In this document: piece after piece, positions 1 through 10,355 of the stretch | How positions within the stretch are numbered: the first letter of the stretch is position 1 | Layout of the letters: each line of letters starts with the position of its first letter | The notes under the pieces: generated by a model | What the model saw: the letters and a program-made list of their open reading frames with translations, nothing else | Databases searched by the model: none | Told to the model about the DNA's origin: nothing | Assembly (NCBI RefSeq): GCF_004022705.2 | Contig: NZ_RZOY02000002.1 | Coordinates: 473,758-537,757, forward strand | Direction: 5' to 3' | Source of the DNA: Mesorhizobium sp. M2D.F.Ca.ET.226.01.1.1 | Lineage (GTDB): Bacteria; Pseudomonadota; Alphaproteobacteria; Rhizobiales; Rhizobiaceae | DNA: 64,000 bases | Translations under genes and position numbers: made by a program

Positions 1-33
1 ACACCTATTGGCGGCAGCAAGGGAGAAAACGCC

Positions 34-894
34 ATGCTTATTCATAGACTTGCAACATTGACGGGCCTCGCCGTCGCAGCCTTTTTCGTGGCGGCGCCGG
101 CCAACGCGCTGACCATGGCCGAGTGCAGCACCAAGTATAACGCGGCCAAGGATGCGGGAACGCTCGCCGGCCAGACCTGGAACCAGTTCCGCAAGGCCCA
201 GTGCGGCACCGATGCCGCGGCCGCCACGACCACGACCAAGGCAACCGACACCAAGGCGGCTGAAACCAAGCCCGCCAAGAAGGCCAAGGAAGCCACCGCC
301 GCCGCGGCCGGCAGCTCGGCCAAGGGCCTGACGGCCAAGGAATGCAGCGCCAAGTACCAGGCTGCGAAAGCCGCCGGCACGCTAAACGGCATGAAGTGGA
401 ACGACTTCCGCAAGAGCGAGTGCGCCGCTGGCGCCACTGCCGCTGCCGCGACCGATACCAAGCCGGCCAAAACGACCGCAGCAGCTGCCACGACCGCCAC
501 TCCGGCTGCCGGCGGCAAAGGCCTGACCATGGCCGAATGCAGCACCAAGTACCAGGCTGCCAAGACCGCCAATAAGCTCAACGGCATGAAGTGGAACGAC
601 TTCCGCAAGGCCGAGTGCGGCGCCGGCGCTGCCGACGACGACACCGTGCCGGCTCCGACGGAAGCCACCTACACCAGCGAGCCTGAGAAGCCGAGCGTCG
701 CCGCGCCGAAGGGCGTGAGCTTCCCGAAGGCGATTTCGCCGAAGTTCGCCACCGAGACCCCGGCCAAGGGCCGCATGCATACCTGCCTCGAGCAGTACTA
801 TGCCAACAAGGACGCCAACACGCTGAACGGCCTGAAGTGGATCCAGAAGGGCGGCGGCTTCTATAGCCTCTGCAACGCCAAGCTGAAGAGCTGA
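34..894 (+). CDS. Secreted cysteine-repeat protein of unknown function, three-module form
   Basis: A 286-aa protein with an N-terminal signal peptide (hydrophobic residues about 8-25, cleavage near ANA). The mature part holds three copies of a module of about 32 residues (26-57, 99-130, 164-195) with the pattern LTxxECSxKYxAAKxAxxLNGxxWNxFRKxxC. Ala/Thr/Lys/Pro-rich linkers separate them. A related C-terminal module (about 248-284) has paired cysteines and the motif LNGLKWIQKGGGF. Each module has two cysteines, which suggests intra-module disulfides in the periplasm. It is paralogous to the next gene, which has a single N-terminal module. I do not recognise a function. The gene is closely followed by a strong hairpin terminator. 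Confidence 0.85.
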   Translation: MLIHRLATLTGLAVAAFFVAAPANALTMAECSTKYNAAKDAGTLAGQTWNQFRKAQCGTDAAAATTTTKATDTKAAETKPAKKAKEATAAAAGSSAKGLTAKECSAKYQAAKAAGTLNGMKWNDFRKSECAAGATAAAATDTKPAKTTAAAATTATPAAGGKGLTMAECSTKYQAAKTANKLNGMKWNDFRKAECGAGAADDDTVPAPTEATYTSEPEKPSVAAPKGVSFPKAISPKFATETPAKGRMHTCLEQYYANKDANTLNGLKWIQKGGGFYSLCNAKLKS

Positions 895-919
895 TCGCCT
901 AATTATTCGAAGAGAAAAG

Positions 920-950
920 GCCCGCGCATCGCAAGATGCGCGGGCTTTTT
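920..950 (+). terminator. Rho-independent terminator after the first cysteine-repeat gene
   Basis: A perfect 11-bp stem (GCCCGCGCATC with GATGCGCGGGC) closes a GCAA loop and is followed by TTTTT. It lies 26 bases after the stop codon of the upstream gene. Confidence 0.9.
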
Positions 951-1132
951 GTTGCCCGCGAAGACGCCGGCAGCCTTGCTCGCATCTGCATATCGCAGGA
1001 CTGTCGGCATCATCGATTCGCCCACACTGCCCACCGCCAGGCTTGTCGGTATTCGCAAAGATTCCAGTTGAACATATAGGGAACAAACAGTATACAAAAG
1101 GCGTCGAACTTATTATCAATCAGGAGGGTCTT

Positions 1133-1591
1133 ATGTTCAGTTGGAAATTGGCGGCGTTGGCTGTGACGGCACTGGTCGCTTGGAGCGCCTCACCTGCGAG
1201 CGCGCTGACGATGAAGGAATGCGGCGAGACCTATCGGGCAGCCAAGGAAGGCGGCACTCTGAACGGCATGGATTGGAACGCTTTTCGCAAGGAGAAATGC
1301 GCGACGTCCGCGGCGGATAGTGTCAGCGCGGATTCGGTCCAAACCGCGGAGCAGCAGAAAAAGGACACCAGCGCGGCGGTCACCCCTACTGTAGCGCCGG
1401 CAGGCGTGACATTCCCGACCACCCTCGCGGTCGAGTTCAAGACCGAAAAACCCGCGAAGGCCCGGATGAAGACCTGTCTGCAGGGTTACCACGACAACAA
1501 GGAGGCGGGTACGTTGAACGGCCTTCGCTGGATCCAGAAGGGCGGCGGTTACTACAGCCTTTGCAATGCGCGGCTGAAAGCTGAATCATAA
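1133..1591 (+). CDS. Secreted cysteine-repeat protein of unknown function, one-module form
   Basis: A 152-aa paralogue of the preceding gene. The start is placed at the ATG preceded by AGGAGGG with good spacing; a longer in-frame start at 1043 would put the signal peptide inside the protein. A signal peptide (about residues 1-23, ending SPASA) is followed by one module LTMKECGETYRAAKEGGTLNG with WNAFRKEKC. A linker follows, then the same C-terminal module as the paralogue (CLQGYHDNKEAGTLNGLRW, QKGGGYYSLCNARL). Both proteins share a PAGVTFPTTLAVEF-like stretch before the last module. Function unknown; probably periplasmic. Confidence 0.85.
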   Translation: MFSWKLAALAVTALVAWSASPASALTMKECGETYRAAKEGGTLNGMDWNAFRKEKCATSAADSVSADSVQTAEQQKKDTSAAVTPTVAPAGVTFPTTLAVEFKTEKPAKARMKTCLQGYHDNKEAGTLNGLRWIQKGGGYYSLCNARLKAES

Positions 1592-1682
1592 AAATCGATA
1601 CGGCGGATAAAGCCGTTCACCGTTTTTCCCGCGGACGTTGAGCCATCATCCTTGGGCGCGTCCAAGGATCGCTGTCGGGCGA

Positions 1683-1782
1683 TAATTCCAGGAAAAGTGT
1701 GAGCGGTTTTCCGTCCGGAATTGCGCAAAAACAAAAGGATAGAGCGGTTCGCCGTTTCCGTGAAACGGTGAAACACTCTGGG
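1683..1782. repeat. Dispersed GAGCAATTCCAGGAAAAGTG-type rhizobial repeat
   Basis: AATTCCAGGAAAAGTGTGAG, then GCGGTTTTCCGTCCGGAATT, forms an imperfect inverted repeat. It is followed by a second hairpin, CGTTTCCGTGAAACGGTGAAAC. Related copies occur at about 22228, 24094, 31207, 33560 (inverted) and 43703 in this window. It is non-coding and lies between convergent genes. Confidence 0.8.
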
Positions 1783-1825
1783 CGCCGGGACGAGGGAAGC
1801 CTTGCTTTGTCTCTCCAATTCCCAA

Positions 1826-1854
1826 ACAAAAACGCCGCGGACCAAGCCGCGGCG
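1826..1854 (-). terminator. Terminator downstream of ftsH
   Basis: On the minus strand an 8-bp stem CGCCGCGG/CCGCGGCG with a 6-base loop is followed by GTTTTTGTTTG, about 30 bases beyond the ftsH stop codon. Confidence 0.8.
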
Positions 1855-1884
1855 CTTCTCGATCAGTCTTTTCGCACACCGAGC

Positions 1885-3819
<1,935 letters not shown>

Positions 3820-3940
3820 CTATTGTCCCGTTGGCGTCCGCGCGCGGACCCGCGATGATGGAGAAGCTGTGCCTAACATAGGGAGAGCGTTCCCCCTTGC
3901 CAAGCAGAACAGCACGTATCGGTTAAGCTTTCGCCCACCC

Positions 3941-5296
3941 TCAACCACCATCATGGCGGCGGAATGGCGGCGCGACGGGCGGCGGCGCGCCGACGAGCAC
4001 CGCGACAGCGGTGGCTGGTTCCAGGTCGAAGGAGGGCAGGAAGCGCGCGAAAGGGGCCACCGCCGGAGCGATCGAGACCGGTTGCGAGCCGGCACTGCCG
4101 CCAGCAAAATCAAGGCGTTCGGCGCCGGACCACAGCGAGGGTTCCGTGGCAAGTGCGGCGCGTGAAAGGCTTGCTGGAACAGCATCGCTCACCGGCGCTT
4201 GCCTGGCGGCGGCCCCCAGCGGCGCGATCACCAAACCGCCCCGTCTGTCGTTCAAAGTGATGCGCCGCCGGTTATCCCAAAGCCCGTTATCCGCTGGCAG
4301 AGCGGGGGCGGGCAGGTTGCGGTTCTCGCGGCGAAGGAAAATGCCCGCCCGGCGCGCGTCGATCGCCGTCCGCGACAATGTGGCGCGAAGCGAAGCCTCC
4401 CGCAGGCGAGCAAGCAGCACGGCACAGCGCGCTTCGTCGGGCAGGAACGCCGTGCCGCCGATTGTGGCCAGCAGGATGCGCAGCGCGTAGACGGCCGCCT
4501 TCTCGTCCCCATGCGCGGCAAAATCGCAGTCGAGGCGGATGAGGCCCGGAACCGGCCTGCTGGCAAAAGCCTCGATCAGCACGGAGGCACGATGCCCGAG
4601 GTCCTCGCGTTCGAGAGCAGCCTGCCCAGCCCTTGCCAGCGCTTCCGCGATACGCCGCTCTCCATCGCGCAGCGCCAGCGCCGCGCGCATACGCGGCCGC
4701 TCGAAATGGGCATCGACATTGGTCGGATCCTCGATCCAGCCGATGTCGCGACGCCGCAGCATGTCGCGCAGGACCGCGCGCCGTGTGCCGAGCAGCGGCC
4801 GGGCGATCCATGTCCGCCAGTCGTAAAGCGTGGCCGGCGCCATGCCGGCAAGACCGCGTCCGTCATCGTCGCGCGCCTGCCGCATCAGCACCGTCTCGGC
4901 CTGGTCGTCGGCGGTGTGGCCGGTCAGGACTAGCTTTGTGCCTTCCGCATAGGCCGCCTCGGCAAGCAGATTGTAGCGCGCCGCGCGCGCCGCGGCCGGC
5001 AGCCCGGTTAGGGGCTTGTCGCCGCTCCAGGCAAGAATGCGATGCGCAATGCCGCGCTCGGCACAGAAATCGGCAACCAGCCGCGCCTCAATGGCCGAGT
5101 CCGGCCTCAAGCCATGATCGACCGTCACCGCAAGCAGCCTGGCGGCGGGCGCGGTCCGGTCGAGGTGATCTTTGAGAAGGAGGAGAAGGGCGGTCGAGTC
5201 GCTGCCGCCGGACACGGCCGCAACAGCGCCGGTCGAAAAGTCTAGGTCACGGAAAAGGCGGTCTGAAAGATCGGATTTGGTATCGGGCGTCAGCAC
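3941..5296 (-). CDS. tilS: tRNA(Ile)-lysidine synthetase TilS
   Basis: A 451-aa cytoplasmic N-type ATP pyrophosphatase. It attaches lysine to C34 of the CAU-anticodon tRNA(Ile), changing its reading from AUG to AUA. The PP-loop SGGSDS is at residues 29-34, and later there is HTADDQAETVLMR, both diagnostic of TilS. The gene start overlaps the 3' end of cpoB by 7 bases, so translation is probably coupled. It is followed by ftsH about 120 bases downstream. The C-terminal half is divergent, as is usual in alphaproteobacteria. Confidence 0.95.
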   Translation of the reverse strand: MLTPDTKSDLSDRLFRDLDFSTGAVAAVSGGSDSTALLLLLKDHLDRTAPAARLLAVTVDHGLRPDSAIEARLVADFCAERGIAHRILAWSGDKPLTGLPAAARAARYNLLAEAAYAEGTKLVLTGHTADDQAETVLMRQARDDDGRGLAGMAPATLYDWRTWIARPLLGTRRAVLRDMLRRRDIGWIEDPTNVDAHFERPRMRAALALRDGERRIAEALARAGQAALEREDLGHRASVLIEAFASRPVPGLIRLDCDFAAHGDEKAAVYALRILLATIGGTAFLPDEARCAVLLARLREASLRATLSRTAIDARRAGIFLRRENRNLPAPALPADNGLWDNRRRITLNDRRGGLVIAPLGAAARQAPVSDAVPASLSRAALATEPSLWSGAERLDFAGGSAGSQPVSIAPAVAPFARFLPSFDLEPATAVAVLVGAPPPVAPPFRRHDGG

Positions 5297-6447
5297 GCCG
5301 CCAGAGCCTTTTCCTGCTTGATGCGTTCCTTGAGCGTGATGGAGACATCGGGATAGCGCTTGCCGATTTCATTGAAGGTGGCGCAAGCGACGTCGTTCTG
5401 CTTCAGGCCGACCAGTGAAACGCCGAGCTTGAGCAGCATGTCGGGCGCCTTCTTGGCCTTCGGATAATCCTTGCTGGCGGCAAGGAAGACCTCGGCCGCG
5501 TCGCGGTATTTCTGCTGCCCGAGCAGCGACTCGCCGAGCCAATAATGCGCGTCCGACGCCTTGGCGTCCTTGGGGAAGCGGGAGATATGATCGCGAAAAC
5601 CCTGTTCGGCGGTCGGATAATCGCCCGACAGGATGAACTGGTAGGAGTTGCGGTAGAGCTCGTCGGGATCGTTGGTCGACGGCAGGGCCGCGACTTCGGT
5701 GCCGCCGGCCTTGTTCTTCTTGGCCGGTGTCTCGGCGGAGGGAGCGCTTGCCGTGGCCGTGGGCGCTTGCGCCGGCGCGCTGGGCTGCGGATTGCTCTCG
5801 GCATTCACGACGTTGCCGTTCTTGTCGACGGTGATGGTGCCGAAATTCTTCGGCGGCGCGCCAGTAATCAACTTGCCGGGGTCGCCGGTCTGCGATTCCA
5901 CGATGACGTCGCCGACGCTCTTGCCGCTGCTGGTGTCGGCCGGCGCCTTCGGCGCCGGGGCCTGGGCGACGCTGTTGTCGGTTCCGGCGTCGCCGGTTCC
6001 GGATTGACCGGTGCCGGCATCGCCGAGATTGGTGTTGCCCTCGCTGCTATTCCCGCCTTGGGGCGTGGCTTCCGATTTCTTCTGCCCGGCCGGCTTGGCG
6101 CCGCCCTGCGAGCCGCCCTCGAGCTGCTGGAAGCGGAATTCATTGTCTTCCTGCTGCTTGCGGATCTGTTCCTGCATCTGCAGGATCTGGAAATTCATCT
6201 CCTCGATCTTACCGTTCAGCTGGCGCAGCTGATCTTCCAGACCGGTCACGCCGCCGCTGCTATCCTGCTGCGCGACCTGCGCCTGTTCAGGCTTCTTCTT
6301 GTCGCCGAAGATGCCGAGCGTCGGCAGATGGAAGGTGAATCCGCTGCCGGAAGACTGCCCGGCGCTGTCGGCCGGCGCGGCGAGGCTTGGGAGGCTTGAT
6401 ACGAGCAGCAGCGCAAGCGTGCCGCTCAGGACCGTTCTAAAATGCAT
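5290..6447 (-). CDS. cpoB: Tol-Pal system protein CpoB/YbgF
   Basis: A 385-aa periplasmic protein that coordinates Tol-Pal with peptidoglycan synthesis during division. The start is placed at the ATG before the signal peptide (MHFRTVLSGTLALLLVSSLP). The N-terminal region has a coiled coil (LEDQLRQLNGKIEEMNFQIL and following Gln-rich residues). The middle is low-complexity Gly/Ala/Pro/Thr. The C-terminal 130 residues hold TPR units (DPDELYRNSYQFILSGDYPT, HYWLGESLLGQQKYRDAAE). It lies downstream of pal but is separated from it by a terminator hairpin, so it may have its own promoter. It overlaps tilS by 7 bases. Confidence 0.93.
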   Translation of the reverse strand: MHFRTVLSGTLALLLVSSLPSLAAPADSAGQSSGSGFTFHLPTLGIFGDKKKPEQAQVAQQDSSGGVTGLEDQLRQLNGKIEEMNFQILQMQEQIRKQQEDNEFRFQQLEGGSQGGAKPAGQKKSEATPQGGNSSEGNTNLGDAGTGQSGTGDAGTDNSVAQAPAPKAPADTSSGKSVGDVIVESQTGDPGKLITGAPPKNFGTITVDKNGNVVNAESNPQPSAPAQAPTATASAPSAETPAKKNKAGGTEVAALPSTNDPDELYRNSYQFILSGDYPTAEQGFRDHISRFPKDAKASDAHYWLGESLLGQQKYRDAAEVFLAASKDYPKAKKAPDMLLKLGVSLVGLKQNDVACATFNEIGKRYPDVSITLKERIKQEKALAAC

Positions 6448-6573
6448 TCTGTCTCTCGCGGTGGGTGTTGGCCTGATGCGCCTTTCCAAATCAAAACAGG
6501 GGGAGGAAGCGCCCTCGCGCTCATAGCAGGACGCGAGACTTCGGCCAAATTTTGTTTCGGGGTGTTGCAAATG

Positions 6574-6600
6574 AAAAAGGCGGCCCGAAGGCCGCCTTTC
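6574..6600 (-). terminator. Terminator between pal and cpoB
   Basis: On the minus strand, AAAGGCGGCC and GGCCGCCTTT flank a TTCG tetraloop and are followed by TT before CAT. The stem is GC-rich and lies 66 bases after the pal stop codon. Confidence 0.8.
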
Positions 6601-6665
6601 ATGTCCGGGATGTTGTATTTTTGTCGCCCGCGGTCTGCCTGAACCGACGCCGCGGCGGCCAGGCC

Positions 6666-7172
6666 CTAGGAACCGGCGCCCGACAGCGTGGTGACGGCGC
6701 GGCGATTCTGCGACCAGCAGGAGATGTCGTCGCAGACGGCGACCGGACGTTCCTTGCCGTACGAGATCGTCTTCAGGCGATTGGCGGCGACACCCTTGGA
6801 GACCAGGAAGTCGCGGGTGGCGGCGGCGCGGCGGGCGCCCAGCGCCAGATTGTATTCGCGCGTGCCGCGCTCGTCGGCATGGCCTTCGATAACGATGGCG
6901 TACTGGCGATACTGGTTAAGCCACTGCGCCTGACGCGCCAGCGTGGTCTGCGCGTCGGCGCGGATCGACGACGAGTCGGTGTCGAAGAAGATGCGGTCGC
7001 CGATGTTGACGGTGAAGTCCTGCGCCGAACCGGGCGTCGCGGCGCCGGCGCCGTTGAGGCCGAGATCGGCCGGGCTGTTCGGGGTCTTCTTCGAGGCGCA
7101 GCCGGTGATGGCAAGCGCTGCCACAAGCGCGATCATGGCCGGGTTTCGAGTAAGTGCTGCGATACGGCCCAT
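6666..7172 (-). CDS. pal: Peptidoglycan-associated lipoprotein Pal
   Basis: A 168-aa outer-membrane lipoprotein that anchors the outer membrane to peptidoglycan and partners TolB. The start is the ATG of MGRIAALTRNPAM, preceded by AGGAGAGG. A longer in-frame ATG 39 bases upstream lacks this site. The lipobox ALAITGC sets the lipidated cysteine near residue 22. The OmpA-like domain carries VIEGHADERGTREYNLALG and the peptidoglycan-binding NRLKTISYGKERP and NRRAVTT regions. It is the last gene of the tol cluster, separated from tolB by an inserted element. Confidence 0.97.
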   Translation of the reverse strand: MGRIAALTRNPAMIALVAALAITGCASKKTPNSPADLGLNGAGAATPGSAQDFTVNIGDRIFFDTDSSSIRADAQTTLARQAQWLNQYRQYAIVIEGHADERGTREYNLALGARRAAATRDFLVSKGVAANRLKTISYGKERPVAVCDDISCWSQNRRAVTTLSGAGS

Positions 7173-7359
7173 GCCGCCTCTCCTTCGCATTCGAGTGATT
7201 TCGTTGATCACCCAGTAACCACGTTTGGGTTAACCGGCATTCAAGAAACACGGTTAATTTTTGGTTTCGAGCCGCCGTCCTCGGCCGTTTTTGCCGGGCT
7301 CACATTGCGCGGGGACCGTAGGCGGAAATGCGGCCAAAAGGCGACCAGCCTGTGAAAAA

Positions 7360-7824
7360 GAGGAATTGAAGAATTGGAGAATTGAGGAATTGAAGAAAAA
7401 GCTCACTTCAGCCTCTCCCGCAAATTCACCAGCATTCCATAGATATGGACATAGGCCTGCAGCCATTCGTCGCGCTGCGCTTGTGCGATGTAGCCAAGAT
7501 CGAACGCGTAAGAAATCCACGTTTCAACTTCGCTGCAGGATCCCATAGCCATCGAAATGAACCGTGCGAATTCAGGCCTGGAGTGCGTCTGCTTGGCGAA
7601 GCCCTCCGCCAGATTGGCGCAGATCGCCTTGCTGGACCGACGCATTTGGTCCGCCAGCGCGTATTGCTCGATTTTGGGAAAAACGAGCGTGCCTCTATGG
7701 ACGTCAAGGGAAACTGCATAAGCACGCCTATAGACTTCCAAATCCTTCGCGCGCTTGATGTAGCTGCCCTCTTTCTCCATTCTTCAATTCTTCAATTCTT
7801 CAATTCATCAGTTCTTCAATTCCT
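7360..7824. mobile_element. 465-bp inverted-repeat element carrying an S23-type gene, inserted between tolB and pal
   Basis: The segment begins with GAGGAATTGAAGAA and ends with its exact complement TTCTTCAATTCCTC. Both ends extend into degenerate arrays of GAATTGAAG units (7360-7395 and 7779-7824) that could pair into a long stem. The only gene inside encodes a four-helix-bundle protein of the 23S rRNA intervening-sequence family. Such genes in other bacteria lie in stem-forming insertions. No clear target-site duplication is visible, so mobility is inferred from structure only. Confidence 0.55.
7403..7780 (-). CDS. Four-helix-bundle protein, 23S rRNA intervening-sequence (S23) family
   Basis: A 125-aa protein with the family pattern: DLEVYRRAYAVSLDVHRGT, ADQMRRSSKAICANLAEGFA, then SRPEFARFISMAMGSCSEVE and a final helix ending VNLRERLK. 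Known relatives fold as four-helix bundles that form pentamers; their cellular role is not established. The purine-rich repeat GAAGAATTGAAGA directly precedes the ATG and is the only candidate ribosome-binding sequence, so the flanking repeat overlaps the initiation site. It sits in the tol-pal cluster in the same orientation but has no known Tol function. Confidence 0.85.
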   Translation of the reverse strand: MEKEGSYIKRAKDLEVYRRAYAVSLDVHRGTLVFPKIEQYALADQMRRSSKAICANLAEGFAKQTHSRPEFARFISMAMGSCSEVETWISYAFDLGYIAQAQRDEWLQAYVHIYGMLVNLRERLK

Positions 7825-7840
7825 CTCCTGCCCCCGCCCC

Positions 7841-9154
7841 TCACTCCAGCAACGGCGACCACGCCGGATCCGAGGCATAGTTCGCGGTCGGAATCGGTTG
7901 CTCGTTGCGGCCGGTGAGATCGACCGAGACCAGCTTCGGTCCACCGCCCGAGTCGCGGAAGAACATCAGCACGCGGCCGTTCGGCGCCCAGGTTGGGCCT
8001 TCCTGCTGGAAGCCGGAGGACAGGATGCGCTCGCCCGAACCGTCCGTCTTCATGACGCCGATCTGGAACTCGCCGCCGCTCTGCTTGGTGAAGGCGATCA
8101 AGTCGCCGCGCGGCGACCAGACCGGCGTCGAATAGACGCCGTCGCCGAAGGAGATGCGGTGCGGGTTCGAGCCGTCGCCACCCATGACGTAGATCTGCGA
8201 GCGGCCGCTGCCGCCGCCGCGGTCGGAGGTGAAGACGACCTGCGAGCCGTCCGGCGAATAGGACGGCGAGGTGTCGATCGCGGTCGAATCCGTCAACCGC
8301 GTGGTCGAGCGGCTTCTCAGATCCATGGCGAAGATGTTGGAATTGCCGTCATCGCGCAGCAGGCTCATGATCACCTTCTGGCCATCGGGCGAAAAGCGCG
8401 GCGCGAACGTCATGCCGGGGAAGTTGCCGACCAGCTCGCGCTGTCCGGTCTCGATCTGCAGGAGATACACCTTCGGCTGTCCGCTCTCATAGGACATGTA
8501 GGTGATTTCCTGCCGGTTCGGCGAGAAGCGCGGCGTCAGCACGATGGCGCGGCCGTCGGACAGATAGCGCACATTGGCGCCGTCCTGGTCCATGATGGCA
8601 AGGCGCTTCTTGCGCGCGTTCTTGGCGCCGGATTCGTCGACGAAGACCACGCGCGTGTCGAAATAGCCTTTCTCGCCAGTGATCTTCTCGTAGATCGCAT
8701 CGGCAATGATATGCGCGACACGGCGCTGATTGGCGTCGTTGGCGAAAAACTGCTCACCGGCCAGCTGCGTGTTGCCGAAAATATCCCACAGCCGGTACTG
8801 CGCGCGGATGCGGCCATCCGCTTCCTTGCTGACGCTGCCGGTCACCAGCGCCTGTGCGTTGATGACCTTCCAGTCGTCGAAGCGCGGCTGGGCATCCGGA
8901 TTGGTAATCTTTTCGACAAAGGCTGCCTTGTCGATCGGCGCGAACAGCCCGGACCGTTTCAGATCGGCTGTTACGATTTCCGATATCTGTGGCCCAAGTC
9001 CTCCTTGAAAATCGGGGATGGCGATCGGCATCGGCTCGACATTGCCTTTGTTGACGTTGAGCTCGAGGGTCGCCCGAGCAGGCAAGGTGACCACTGCATT
9101 TATGCCCATCGCCATCGCGGCGACCATCAGGAGCGGCTTGAGGATGAATTTCAT
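7841..9154 (-). CDS. tolB: Tol-Pal system beta-propeller protein TolB
   Basis: A 437-aa periplasmic protein. A signal peptide (about 1-28, ending LPARA) is followed by an N-terminal TolB domain that contacts TolA and Pal ([20 protein letters not shown]). A six-bladed propeller follows, with repeated [16 protein letters not shown] and WSPRGDL strands. Length fits the family (about 430). It follows tolA with a short gap. The usual tolB-pal adjacency is broken here by the S23 element, which leaves more than 600 bases between tolB and pal. Confidence 0.97.
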   Translation of the reverse strand: MKFILKPLLMVAAMAMGINAVVTLPARATLELNVNKGNVEPMPIAIPDFQGGLGPQISEIVTADLKRSGLFAPIDKAAFVEKITNPDAQPRFDDWKVINAQALVTGSVSKEADGRIRAQYRLWDIFGNTQLAGEQFFANDANQRRVAHIIADAIYEKITGEKGYFDTRVVFVDESGAKNARKKRLAIMDQDGANVRYLSDGRAIVLTPRFSPNRQEITYMSYESGQPKVYLLQIETGQRELVGNFPGMTFAPRFSPDGQKVIMSLLRDDGNSNIFAMDLRSRSTTRLTDSTAIDTSPSYSPDGSQVVFTSDRGGGSGRSQIYVMGGDGSNPHRISFGDGVYSTPVWSPRGDLIAFTKQSGGEFQIGVMKTDGSGERILSSGFQQEGPTWAPNGRVLMFFRDSGGGPKLVSVDLTGRNEQPIPTANYASDPAWSPLLE

Positions 9155-9193
9155 GTCTTCTCGCTTCTCTTGCTGATTTCTCGGACGCTCAGG

Positions 9194-10348
9194 CTAAAGA
9201 CCAAGCATCGCTCTCGGGTCAAAGTTGACGCGAACGTCAGACCATATGTCCTGCTTTCCGGCGGGAACCTGCAGCCCGGCGACGTCGCATTTTTGCACGG
9301 CGCGAACCGCGCTGGCGTCGAACTGGGGATTACCGCTGGACTTTTCGACAGTCGGGCGGCCCTCCAGCTTGCCGGAGGCATTCAGGTTGAAACGGACGAC
9401 CACGGTGAAATCCTCAGAGCCTTCGAGGCCAACCGGAAGGGTCCAGCAACCACCGAGTTGAGCCTCCAACGCTCCCTGCTCCGACTTGGAAAGCTTCTGG
9501 CCCTGATCCTTCTCGCCGCCGAGCGAGGCCTGCTGGGTCGAACGCTTGGCGCCGCCGCCGGACGGCTTCTGCTTGTCGAGCAGGGCCGTTATCTCGTCGG
9601 CGTTGAACTGCTTCTCATCCGACTTCGGCTTCGACGAGGCCTCCTTCACCGGCTTTTCCGCATCCTTGCGGTCCGGCGCCTTGGCGCTCTCGGCCTGCGC
9701 CGGCTGCGGCTTCGGCCGCGCCTCCGGCGCCGGCGCGGAATCCGGAAGCTTGGCTTCCTCGGTCGGCTGCTGCTGATCGATTGCTTCGGCGACGGCGTCC
9801 GGCTTCACCTCTTCCTTCGGGATGGCGGCGGTCGTGTCCTTCGGCGGTGTCGGCGCCGGCTGCTTGGCCGGCGTCGGCTTGGGCTCCGTCTGCTTGACCG
9901 GCTCGGGCTTGACCTCTTCCTTTGGCGTCGGTGTCGGCGCGACCTCGGTCGCAGGCGTCGGCTTCGGCTTTTCCTGCGGCTTCGGCACGTCCTCGACCGC
10001 CGGCTTCTCGGTCGGCGTCGGCGCGGGCGGCGGCGCCGCCGTCTTCTCAATCGGCTTCGGCTTGGCTTCGTCCGTCACCGGCTTCTCGGTGTCGACGGTG
10101 TTTTCGCCGACCTTCTGGGCATTTGGCACGATATCCGGGCGCTTTGTTGGAACGGGCGCGGGCTTGTCATGCATGACTGCTTTCTTGTCGCCCTGCAGCG
10201 TTTGCGCGATGGCTTCCATCGGCACGATGTCCACTGACACCGACTCTACATCGCTGGCCGGCATGGCCGGCGGCGACGACAGCGTGAACAGCCCGAAGGC
10301 CAGCGCCACCGTATGCAAGATCACCGATGAGGTGAGACCCGTCCGCAT
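9194..10348 (-). CDS. tolA: Tol-Pal envelope protein TolA
   Basis: A 384-aa inner-membrane protein that spans the periplasm to transmit proton-motive energy from TolQR to TolB-Pal. One N-terminal TM segment lies at about 8-30 (SVILHTVALAFGLFTLSSPP). Residues about 60-260 are a long Pro/Lys/Glu/Ala-rich stretch with repeated KPxPxxE units. The C-terminal domain (about 295-384) has two cysteines (GGCWTLP and AVQKCDV) and a TonB-like fold signature (FTVVVRFNLNASGKLEG). The proline-rich middle replaces the helical domain of enteric TolA, as is normal in alphaproteobacteria. It starts 7 bases after tolR. Confidence 0.93.
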   Translation of the reverse strand: MRTGLTSSVILHTVALAFGLFTLSSPPAMPASDVESVSVDIVPMEAIAQTLQGDKKAVMHDKPAPVPTKRPDIVPNAQKVGENTVDTEKPVTDEAKPKPIEKTAAPPPAPTPTEKPAVEDVPKPQEKPKPTPATEVAPTPTPKEEVKPEPVKQTEPKPTPAKQPAPTPPKDTTAAIPKEEVKPDAVAEAIDQQQPTEEAKLPDSAPAPEARPKPQPAQAESAKAPDRKDAEKPVKEASSKPKSDEKQFNADEITALLDKQKPSGGGAKRSTQQASLGGEKDQGQKLSKSEQGALEAQLGGCWTLPVGLEGSEDFTVVVRFNLNASGKLEGRPTVEKSSGNPQFDASAVRAVQKCDVAGLQVPAGKQDIWSDVRVNFDPRAMLGL

Positions 10349-10355
10349 TTGGCGT

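Noticed and set aside
1043..1132. Upstream start for the second cysteine-repeat gene
   Set aside because: The internal ATG at 1133 has a strong AGGAGGG and begins a proper signal peptide.
7360..7395. GAATTGAAG array as a CRISPR
   Set aside because: Units are about 9 bases with no unique spacers, and no cas genes exist in the window.
7445..10237. A 930-codon open frame on the plus strand opposite tolB and tolA
   Set aside because: It is antisense to well-supported tol genes, has the Arg/Leu/Gly-rich composition of a GC-rich shadow frame, and runs through the repeat at 7779.
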